Shown: piece after piece, positions 8,782 to 14,997 of the stretch
Layout of the letters: the number at the start of each line of letters is the position of its first letter
How positions within the stretch are numbered: the stretch's first letter is position 1
Origin: JAICIG01 sp035532215
GTDB lineage: Bacteria; Planctomycetota; Planctomycetia; Pirellulales; JAICIG01
Direction: 5' to 3'
Length of the DNA stretch: 28,738 bases
Assembly (NCBI GenBank): GCA_035532215.1
Contig: DATKRK010000067.1
Span: 1-28,738, forward strand
The notes under the pieces: generated by a model
What the model was told of the DNA's origin: nothing
Seen by the model: only the letters and a program-made list of their open reading frames with translations
Database searches by the model: none
Translations under genes and position numbers: made by a program

Positions 8782-8862
8782 GTCAGGCTTTCCAGCCTGA
8801 CAATCGCCGACCAGGTCAAGCGTTCGGCCCTGACGTGCGTCAGGCTGGAAAGCCTGACCTAC
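8778..8862. repeat. 24-base perfect inverted repeat after queE
   Basis: The arms 8778-8801 (GTAGGTCAGGCTTTCCAGCC then TGAC) and 8839-8862 are exact reverse complements over 24 bases with a 37-base spacer. Each arm also contains the internal palindrome GTCAGGCT-ttcc-AGCCTGAC. The TAG inside GTAGG is the queE stop codon. Similar GTAGG-edged elements occur at 10658 and 14782. Confidence 0.92.
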
Positions 8863-9123
8863 GACGGGGCGCGGCCCATTTTTTTCTTTGACAGGCTTGG
8901 AGCGCCTGTTTAGACTCGAATTCTTGGTTGTTTGCTCTCAAGGGTTTAGCAATTCTACCCGCGGCCGGGCCGCCGCTCGACCGCGAGATTCTGTTCAGAA
9001 CCAAGTTAGCATCCAAGCGTGTCAATCGGCCGCGCCGGGCGTCGCAAATAAGTTCTCGGGCCCGCCGGCTAGCAGCGCTGCTGGTCGGCAGCGCGGTCGA
9101 GGAACGTTCAAGGGAGTTGAAGC
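8863..9123 (+). other. Gene-free leader of the coiled-coil gene
   Basis: Together with the palindrome this makes a gap of about 340 bases without a gene. It holds the promoter at 8888-8916 and would give a leader RNA of about 200 bases. A T-rich run (8880-8889) lies just before the -35 box. No riboswitch or small gene could be recognised. Confidence 0.6.
8888..8916 (+). promoter_or_regulatory. Sigma70-like promoter for the coiled-coil protein gene
   Basis: TTGACA at 8888-8893 is a perfect -35 consensus. Exactly 17 bases later, 8911-8916 reads TAGACT, a 4-of-6 match to the -10 consensus. The predicted start is near 8923, leaving a leader of about 200 bases before ATG 9124. Confidence 0.65.
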
Positions 9124-10584
9124 ATGGCCAGCAGCGAAAATCAAGGCTTGCAGATCGCACTCATCATCTTCGTGATGTTGACGATCGTGCTCAGCGTGAC
9201 GACCTTCGTGTTTTTCACTTCGTATAACGACGCCGACGAGCGCGCCCGCAAGGACCACGACAGTGCAGCCAAGGCCACCACGGAGATGAACACGGCGCAA
9301 GACGAGCTGAACAAAATGAAGATTTGGATCGGCGTCAGCGATCAGGCCAAGATCGACGAAATCAAAACGACGTTCGATGCAGACATGAAGAAGTACGGCG
9401 CGGGCATTCCCGACGATAAGAAGTCTTACCGCCCGGCCTTGGAGTACACGTTCAACACGCTGCACGAAAAGGACCTCGAATTGGCTTCGGCGCGCGAACA
9501 AATTCAGGCCAAGGAAGACGAACGCGCCCAAGTCGAAGCCGCCAAACAGGCCCAGGTAGTCGCGGCCGAGCAGAAGCAGAAACAGGCCGAAGAAGCGCAG
9601 GCCGAAGCCACGAGAATCTTCGAGGCGGAGCGGGAAAAGAAGAACCAAGAGCTGACCGAAATCAAGTCGCAACTGGACGGGAAGATCACGCAGTTGACTG
9701 AGCTGGAAGAGCAAAAGAAGAAGGAAGTCGAAGCCCTGACCGCCGAGCGAACTCACTTGACGCAGATCAACAAGGGCTTGAACGAAAAGGTGACCGAACT
9801 CGACCCGACCAGCGGTTTCGAAGTGCCCGACGGCAAGATCGTGTGGGTGAATCAGAAGGCCCGCTCGGTGTGGATCAACGTCGGGCAGGCTGACGGTTTG
9901 CAGCAGCAGGTGACGTTCAGCGTGGTTGGCAGCAGCGACGACATCGGGGGCGACCAGAAGACCAAAGGTCGGATCGAGGTGACCGAAATTCTCGGCCCCC
10001 ACTTCGCCCAGGCCCGGATCCTCGAGGACGAGCTCTACAACCCGATCGTGCAGGACGACAAGATCTTCACGCCCCTCTGGCAGCCTGGCCGGTCGGAGAG
10101 CTTTGCCTTCGTGGGCAAATTCGACCTGAACAACGACGGAGAAGACGACCGTGAGATGCTTCGCGATTTGGTTCACATGGCCGGCGGCCGCATCGACGCC
10201 GAGGTGGACCTGGAGGGCAAGCAAACGGGCGAGTTGACGATGAACACGCGCTATCTCGTCGAGGGTGCGCCACCCGACGATAAGGCGGTCGAAGGCGCGT
10301 TTACCAAGATGCACCAAGATGCGCAGCGGCTCGGCGTGCGGACGCTGACTTTGGCCAAGTTCCTGGATCACATCGGTTGGAAGGATCCCAATCAAACCAT
10401 CAATTTCGGCCGCCGCGGCAACGCCGAGCGCGTCCCGCCGGAGCAACCTGATGGCGGTCGCGGGGTGTCCTTCGGCCATGTAACCAGTCTGTTCCAAACT
10501 CGCCGCCCGCCTGGACGCCGCGGCCCGGGGGCCACGCCCCCGCAAAGTAAAACCGACAAAGCGAAAAAGGCAAGCGCCTACTAG
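9124..10584 (+). CDS. Membrane-anchored coiled-coil protein, function unknown
   Basis: The 486-aa product is not a recognised enzyme. Residues 10-32 form one hydrophobic helix, so the protein is anchored with a short N-terminus. Residues about 115-230 are rich in A, E, K and Q with long charged repeats, typical of a coiled coil. About 235-320 (GKIVWVNQKARSVWINVGQA onward) reads like a small beta-barrel of the type that follows periplasmic coiled coils. The next part (GKFDLNNDGEDD to LVEG) recalls a BRCT-like fold, a weak impression only. The C-terminal tail is rich in R, P and G and is probably disordered. ATG 9124 follows AGGGAG (9111-9116) at 7 bases. It has its own promoter at 8888. A structural or cell-envelope role is plausible but unproven. 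Confidence 0.8.
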   Translation: MASSENQGLQIALIIFVMLTIVLSVTTFVFFTSYNDADERARKDHDSAAKATTEMNTAQDELNKMKIWIGVSDQAKIDEIKTTFDADMKKYGAGIPDDKKSYRPALEYTFNTLHEKDLELASAREQIQAKEDERAQVEAAKQAQVVAAEQKQKQAEEAQAEATRIFEAEREKKNQELTEIKSQLDGKITQLTELEEQKKKEVEALTAERTHLTQINKGLNEKVTELDPTSGFEVPDGKIVWVNQKARSVWINVGQADGLQQQVTFSVVGSSDDIGGDQKTKGRIEVTEILGPHFAQARILEDELYNPIVQDDKIFTPLWQPGRSESFAFVGKFDLNNDGEDDREMLRDLVHMAGGRIDAEVDLEGKQTGELTMNTRYLVEGAPPDDKAVEGAFTKMHQDAQRLGVRTLTLAKFLDHIGWKDPNQTINFGRRGNAERVPPEQPDGGRGVSFGHVTSLFQTRRPPGRRGPGATPPQSKTDKAKKASAY

Positions 10585-10657
10585 CGGCAAAGTCGTGCAG
10601 GTTCTCGGCGGGGCAGTGATACCATTTGATCCGGTGTTAACCGGAAGCCCCTCGGTT

Positions 10658-10748
10658 CTGTAGGGAACGCCCTCTGTGGCAATCCGGGGAGCGAGAATCG
10701 AGGCCATTTCCGCTTTTCGCGGAACGCCACAGAGGGCGTTCCCTACAG
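10658..10748. repeat. 23-base perfect inverted repeat between convergent genes
   Basis: The arms 10658-10680 (CTGTAGGGAACGCCCTCTGT then GGC) and 10726-10748 are exact reverse complements over 23 bases. A partial further copy, GGAACGCCATAGAG at 10755-10768, follows. The right arm overlaps the 3' end of the ABC ATPase gene and supplies its TAG stop. The element lies at a convergent junction. Confidence 0.92.
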
Positions 10749-11771
10749 CTCCCCGGAACGCCATAGAGATGAACGCCGCTCTCCGCCCCGGGAAGCCCTG
10801 GCCACGTCGAGCAACGTGACGCCGACTTCGCTCGCCTCAGACGGCGCGGCCGTGGGCAGTTCCCAGCGGCGCCCGTCGCAATCCAAGAGCGCGAGCCAGC
10901 CTGCTCCCTGCGGCCGGCAGGCCAAAAGTCGCCAGCGACTGGCGCCGGCAGGTTCGGTCAGTCGCACTTGCTGCGGCCGTATGGCGACGCGTTGCGCCTC
11001 GACCGGCACGATCGATACTGCCGCCCGCTCGGCGCCTTCGAATACGATCGATCCGTCGTCGAGCCAGTCCAGCGGCAGTTCGATGAGCGGGCCCGCGAGC
11101 TGCGCAACGCGCCGATTCGCCGGCCGCCAATAGATCTCGTCGGGCGCGCCGGCCTGCACGATTCTGCCGTCGGCCATCACGCCCGTCTGGCGGCAGAGTT
11201 CCGCCGCCTCGGTCCAGGCGTGCGTGACGTAAACGAGCGTCAGAGACTGAGCATGGGCGAGGCCCTTGATGAGCGCCAGCAGTTCGCCTTTCAGCGCCGC
11301 GTCGAGATGAGCCAGCGGTTCGTCGAGCAACAGAATCTGCGGCTCGGCCGCCAACGCGCGAGCAAAGGCCAGACGTTGCGCTTCGCCGCCGCTGAGCTGC
11401 GCCGGGAGCCGATCCCAAGTGGCCGGCGGCAGCCGCACTTCGCCCAGCCAGCGTTCGGCGCAGCGGCGGCGCTGGCTGCGAGGGCGGTGCGACAATACGC
11501 ATTCCAAATGCCGGCGCGCAGTCAGATGCGGCCACAGCGCCAAGTTCTGAAACACCAGGCCCACCCGCGGCCGCGGAACGTCAAAGGCAACCTGGCCCGA
11601 CGTGCAAGGCGTGAGCCCTGCAATGATTCTCAACAGCGTCGTTTTGCCGGCGCCCGAGGCGCCGATAAGCGCTGTTGTTTGCCCCGCCGGAACCGACCAA
11701 TTCAGCCGATCGATCACGAGCGAACGCCCGAAACGCTTCATGATCTCCCGGCACTCGATGGCGGCGGTCAT
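10743..11771 (-). CDS. ABC transporter ATP-binding protein (CysA/PotA-like) without a partner permease
   Basis: The 342-aa product has the full ATPase set: Walker A GASGAGKT (residues 37-44), Q-loop VFQNLALWP, signature LSGGEAQR, Walker B ILLLDEP and the switch histidine in YVTHAW. The C-terminal third (from about residue 240) looks like a TOBE substrate-regulation domain, as in importers for sulfate, molybdate, iron or polyamines. No permease or solute-binding protein gene lies beside it in the window. The last residues (about SSLWRSGEL) and the TAG stop are encoded inside the inverted repeat 10658-10768, so the original C-terminus may have been altered. It lies 82 bases downstream of the toroid-methyltransferase gene on the same strand and may be co-transcribed with it. 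Confidence 0.9.
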   Translation of the reverse strand: MTAAIECREIMKRFGRSLVIDRLNWSVPAGQTTALIGASGAGKTTLLRIIAGLTPCTSGQVAFDVPRPRVGLVFQNLALWPHLTARRHLECVLSHRPRSQRRRCAERWLGEVRLPPATWDRLPAQLSGGEAQRLAFARALAAEPQILLLDEPLAHLDAALKGELLALIKGLAHAQSLTLVYVTHAWTEAAELCRQTGVMADGRIVQAGAPDEIYWRPANRRVAQLAGPLIELPLDWLDDGSIVFEGAERAAVSIVPVEAQRVAIRPQQVRLTEPAGASRWRLLACRPQGAGWLALLDCDGRRWELPTAAPSEASEVGVTLLDVARASRGGERRSSLWRSGEL

Positions 11772-11853
11772 AACTGGCCGAATCGTGGTTCATCCAATTG
11801 CTTCGCGGCGGCCCGCCGCCAGAGTCCATTAAACCGCGAAGCCGGCGGCAAAC

Positions 11854-13542
11854 CTAGTCGCCGGTGAGTTTCTTCCGCCCTTGCCAGCACAAGAATAGGC
11901 CGGTGGGCTGCGCATGCCGGCCGTGCGGAATCTCGGTCACGGAAATCTCGTCGCAGGCTTCGGCCAGCCAGGCGGCGACTTCCTCGGCGGCGAACCATTG
12001 CTCCCACGGTTCGTGCTCGGAGAGCGGCTGTTTCGAGCGTTGTTTGTCGATCATCAACACGCTCCCGCCGGGCCGCACGATCCGGCACAGTTCGCGCACG
12101 GCTTGCTGCGGCAAGAGCGAATGTTCGAGCGATTCGACGGCGAAGGCCCCGTCGAATTCGCCGTCGGCCGCGGGAATGTGCAGCAAACTGCCGCGGCGTC
12201 CTTCGGCGCGGGACGGCAAGTGGGCCAGCCAGCGCAGCGAAGGGTCGATGCCGGTCAAGCGGGCCTCGGGAAAGCCTCGCCACAGTTGCTGCAAATATCG
12301 CCCCGGTCCGCAACCCACGTCGGCCACCGCGGCCGTCGGGCCCAGTCGGTTCATCCAGTCCCGCACCGCCGACAAGCGGCCGTCGCCCGCGGCGATCTCG
12401 GTCGGTTGTTCATCCGCGAGCGAGGAAAAGGCGGTGTAGACTTGCAGTAACGAGGCATCGAGAAAATGCTTCGCCGTCCAGGCCGTTTCCTGCTGCGGGT
12501 GCAGCGCCGCCTCGCGGCCCCAACTGCCGGCGAAGCCGCCGCCCGCTCGCTGTCGGCGCCGCAAGCAGGCCAAAGCCCGATCGGCTCGATCGCGGTCGTG
12601 CAGCCGATACCAGATCGCCGCCAGATGCGCCACCCCTGCGGTCGACGCCCAATCGAGGTTCGGCGCCGAGGGGACAGAACCGTCGCGGCGCTGCAAACCG
12701 GCCGGCCAGACGAGCGCTTCGCGCGCCAAATCGCGCTGGCCGAGTTGCGCAAGCGCGTCGATCTGCCAGGCGAACAAATGCAGAGGGCCGTTCCAGTGCG
12801 TCAGATCGTATGAGCGCAGCGCGTGTTCCAGCGCCCTGTCGGCCGCCGCCTGCCAATCGGCGCGGTCGCAACGTCGCGCGGCCGAGGCCAAAGCCGGCAG
12901 GCAGACGATCGAGAAGCTCGGCGCCGCCCAGAGTTCGACGGCGCCCCCTTGCCGATCGGCCGGGTCGATGCGGCCCGCCGCATCGACGCACGAGGCCAGA
13001 TAATCGCAGGCCCGACGAATCGAAGCTTCGGCCTGCGGAGTTTCCTCGCCCAGGGCGAGCAACCCCTGGACCGCTTGCGAAGTATTCAAGAGCGAGGCGT
13101 TTCGCAATCCGGCGTCGGGAAAGGCGCCCGTGTCGAGCTGCGTCGACAGCAGCCAGGCGGCGCAGCGTCGCGCGAGTTCGAATTGCCCAAATGCCGCCAG
13201 CGTCGTCAGCGCGGCGCCCGTCAGGCCTGGGCAAGCCAGCGGATCGTTGGGCGTGGGCGCCAGTCCGCCGGCGGCGGCCTGCGTCTTCAGCCAGCGCATG
13301 GCCGCGGGCACGGCGGGCTCGCGCTCGCCTTCGGTCAGCCGGCGCCAGGCATAGACCGCCCGCCGCTTGCAGGCCGAGGCCGTTCGCGCGAACCAGCCTC
13401 GCTCCAGCCCGAACGAATCGTCGCTCGGCGGCGGCAATACGCCCGCCTCATCCGGCGTCCTTCGCCACGGCACTCGCCGTCGCGGAGCATGGCTGCGGTT
13501 ATGTCGAGTGCCGGCCATCGGCGGAGATACCCCAGTTCGCAT
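11854..13542 (-). CDS. Fusion: alpha/alpha-toroid (prenyltransferase/squalene-cyclase-like) plus SAM methyltransferase
   Basis: The 562-aa product has two parts. Residues about 60-360 show repeated paired helices with G-x-F and W motifs (TGAFPDAG, DGSVPSAP, GGGFAGSW), as in the toroid fold of squalene cyclase and prenyltransferase repeats; no DxDD or QW-cyclase signature is evident. Residues about 390-562 are a class I methyltransferase with motif I VADVGCGPG (406-414), the acidic LTGIDPS after strand 2, FDGAFAVESLEHS and LCRIVRPGGSVLMIDK. Start 13542 (MRTGV) was chosen because the longer frame, to 13737, enters a low-complexity repeat; MAG at 13518 is also possible. Related fusions may exist in planctomycetes, but I cannot name a function. 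Lipid or terpenoid modification is a guess. Confidence 0.75.
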   Translation of the reverse strand: MRTGVSPPMAGTRHNRSHAPRRRVPWRRTPDEAGVLPPPSDDSFGLERGWFARTASACKRRAVYAWRRLTEGEREPAVPAAMRWLKTQAAAGGLAPTPNDPLACPGLTGAALTTLAAFGQFELARRCAAWLLSTQLDTGAFPDAGLRNASLLNTSQAVQGLLALGEETPQAEASIRRACDYLASCVDAAGRIDPADRQGGAVELWAAPSFSIVCLPALASAARRCDRADWQAAADRALEHALRSYDLTHWNGPLHLFAWQIDALAQLGQRDLAREALVWPAGLQRRDGSVPSAPNLDWASTAGVAHLAAIWYRLHDRDRADRALACLRRRQRAGGGFAGSWGREAALHPQQETAWTAKHFLDASLLQVYTAFSSLADEQPTEIAAGDGRLSAVRDWMNRLGPTAAVADVGCGPGRYLQQLWRGFPEARLTGIDPSLRWLAHLPSRAEGRRGSLLHIPAADGEFDGAFAVESLEHSLLPQQAVRELCRIVRPGGSVLMIDKQRSKQPLSEHEPWEQWFAAEEVAAWLAEACDEISVTEIPHGRHAQPTGLFLCWQGRKKLTGD

Positions 13543-13813
13543 GTTTGAATTAGGGGCGGCATTATCCGGGATGGCCCAAGAGAGCCCAAGGGCAGTTTTT
13601 GGCAGGTCGGAAGTCGGAGGTCGGAAAAGAGGGCAAGGCGGGCAAGCTGGAAAGACAGGCAATCCTTCGGCTTTCCCTGCCAACGGCAGACGTTCCGGCG
13701 GGCCATGGGTTTCCGACCGCCGACTCCAACCTCCCACGTTGCTTTCCTGGCCTCAATCCGGCATTCTGAGTCTTGGTTCGAAAAAGCCTCCGACTTCCGA
13801 CCTCCGACCTCCT
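13543..13813. repeat. Intergenic region with inverted GGTCGGAAGTCGG tracts
   Basis: This gap between divergent genes contains the tract 13604-13626 (GGTCGGAAGTCGGAGGTCGG) and its approximate reverse complement at 13787-13812 (CCGACTTCCGACCTCCGACC). The second tract abuts the cutA start codon. The words are degenerate direct repeats of GGTCGGA. No promoter could be assigned. Confidence 0.65.
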
Positions 13814-14140
13814 ATGACTCACTACATCCAAGTCCTAACCACGTTGCCGACCGCCGATACGGCCCGGGCGATGGCCCGCAAGCTCGTCGAGCGGCGGCTG
13901 GCGGCCTGCGTGCAGATTTCCGGTCCGATCGAGAGCGTCTACTGGTGGCAAGGGCAGATCGACTCGTCGAGCGAATGGCGGCTCGTGGCCAAGAGCCGCA
14001 CCGATCTGTTCCCCAAGCTCGAAGCCGCAATCCGCGAAGACCACCCCTACGAAACGCCCGAGATCCTTGCCCAGGCCATCCTGGCCGGGCTGCCCGAGTA
14101 TCTCGAATGGCTGCACCACGAGTTGGCGCCGGCGGAGTGA
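13814..14140 (+). CDS. cutA: Divalent-cation tolerance protein CutA
   Basis: The 108-aa product matches the trimeric CutA1 family in length and motifs: LAACVQISGPIESVYWWQG (residues about 29-47) and the C-terminal HPYETPEI. The family folds like PII signalling proteins and has been linked to copper tolerance, though its role in most bacteria is unclear. ATG 13814 directly follows a pyrimidine tract (CCTCCGACCTCCT), so there is no normal Shine-Dalgarno site. The stop TGA overlaps a possible GTG start (14137) of the next gene. Confidence 0.93.
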   Translation: MTHYIQVLTTLPTADTARAMARKLVERRLAACVQISGPIESVYWWQGQIDSSSEWRLVAKSRTDLFPKLEAAIREDHPYETPEILAQAILAGLPEYLEWLHHELAPAE

Positions 14141-14151
14141 GGTTTTTACAC

Positions 14152-14589
14152 GTGAGTTTCAAGTACTTTCAGATCACGATTCAAGCCCGCCCCGCCGAGG
14201 CCAAAGAGAGCGCCGTTGCGGCTTTGGGCGGCAACCCATTTCGCACGCTGGACGTTCCGGCCGCGGCGCTGGGGACGCCGTTTGCCATCAGCTTCGAGGG
14301 AGCGAGCGAGGCGCTGTTGGCCTTGGAACGGATGTTTCTGGAGCCGGATGGTTCGTTCGTCTGGGTTTCGGCGTCCCAAGAGCGGCCGTGGCAATTGGAC
14401 GGCGTGCTGTACGATCGAAATGAACGGCTGTTGTACGTCGATTTGAAAGGCGCCTGCACGCTGGGCGAGTTCAATCGGCTGCTGGCCGCGCTCGGCTGGC
14501 CCGCGACGTCGGTGATGTTTCAGTTGGCCCGCGAGGCTGTGTTTTTGGAGGAAGCCGAATTTCGCCGTTATGCGGGGTTGGAAAGGTGA
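14152..14589 (+). CDS. Small protein of unknown function coupled to cutA
   Basis: I do not recognise this 145-aa product. It has no signal peptide or membrane segment and looks like a soluble alpha/beta protein: SFKYFQITIQA at the N-terminus, then alternating strands and helices such as LLALERMFLEPDGSFVWV and LLYVDLKGACTLGEFNRLLA. GTG 14152 was chosen because GAGG (14139-14142) lies 9 bases upstream. GTG 14137, which overlaps the cutA stop as GTGA, is an in-frame alternative adding 5 residues. The arrangement implies co-translation with cutA. Its last 22 bases overlap the degenerate methyltransferase remnant on the other strand. Confidence 0.7.
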   Translation: MSFKYFQITIQARPAEAKESAVAALGGNPFRTLDVPAAALGTPFAISFEGASEALLALERMFLEPDGSFVWVSASQERPWQLDGVLYDRNERLLYVDLKGACTLGEFNRLLAALGWPATSVMFQLAREAVFLEEAEFRRYAGLER

Positions 14590-14764
14590 TATAAAAAGAT
14601 GCCGGCGGCGGCGACATTGAGCGAATCGGTTCCGCGGCGCATCGCAATCGTCAGCCGGCGATCGCAGCGTTCGACGAGCGAGCTTTCGAGCCCGTGCCCT
14701 TCACTGCCGAACAACAGCGCCAGCCGCTCGGGTCGTCGAGCGTGGCAATTTCAATCAGAGGCAT
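14568..14764 (-). pseudogene. C-terminal remnant of a SpoU/TrmH RNA 2'-O-methyltransferase
   Basis: Read on the minus strand, 14568-14726 encodes RPERLALLFGSEGHGLESSL and continues through RRLTIAMRRGTDSLNVAAAG to IFLYHL before TAA at 14568-14570. LLFGSEGHGL matches motif 2 and IAM-GTDSLNVAAA matches motif 3 of SpoU methyltransferases, which bind SAM in the knot. Upstream in this frame a stop (TGA) interrupts the reading. A neighbouring frame gives PMPLIEIATLDD (from about 14767), so a one-base shift near 14727 probably joins the two. Everything N-terminal, about two thirds of the expected protein, is missing; homology ends at the palindromic element at 14782. No start codon or ribosome site serves the fragment. 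It is almost certainly a decayed gene. Confidence 0.82.
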
Positions 14765-14781
14765 GGGACGAGCGCAAAACG

Positions 14782-14862
14782 GTAGGGAGGGGCGTTGGCC
14801 CCACGCACTTCACGCCGAAAAAATAACATGCGGCGCCGGCGTGGGGCTGCGCCCCACCCTAC
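14782..14862. repeat. GTAGGG-type inverted palindromes
   Basis: The arm 14782-14806 (GTAGGGAGGGGCGTTGGCCC then CACGC) and the opposite-strand arm 14839-14862 (GTAGGGTGGGGCGCAGCCCC in reverse complement) match at most positions, with a 32-base spacer. Each arm has its own GGGGC/GCCCC stem. The left arm marks the exact point where the methyltransferase homology stops. Confidence 0.85.
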
Positions 14863-14900
14863 TGCACCTCATGCGGCCGGCAAGACCCGGCGCCGCGTTC

Positions 14901-14929
14901 TTGCGATGAACCGGGCCAGCTTTCATAAT
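14901..14929 (+). promoter_or_regulatory. Sigma70-like promoter for the PVC haem protein gene
   Basis: TTGCGA at 14901-14906 (4 of 6 to consensus) and CATAAT at 14924-14929 (5 of 6) are separated by exactly 17 bases. The predicted start lies near 14936, about 60 bases before the start codon at 14998. Confidence 0.55.
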
Positions 14930-14997
14930 CGAACGTCTCGGCCGAAGTCGTGGCGGCCTTGGCGTTCTCCACGACCCTTGTTTGCAGGTGACTCGCC

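Larger units (their letters stand above)
14590..14997. other. Gap before the PVC haem protein gene
   Basis: The stretch has no intact gene. From left to right it holds the methyltransferase remnant (to 14764), the palindromic element (14782-14862) and the promoter (14901-14929) of the downstream gene. Confidence 0.7.

Noticed and set aside
9022..10764. 580-aa minus-strand open frame opposite the coiled-coil gene
   Set aside because: It is an antisense shadow of a well-supported gene with promoter and ribosome site; its leucine/phenylalanine runs mirror the E/K-rich coiled coil.
13605..13737. N-terminal extension of the toroid-methyltransferase protein
   Set aside because: The extension is encoded by low-complexity GGTCGGA-type repeats and has no resemblance to either domain.
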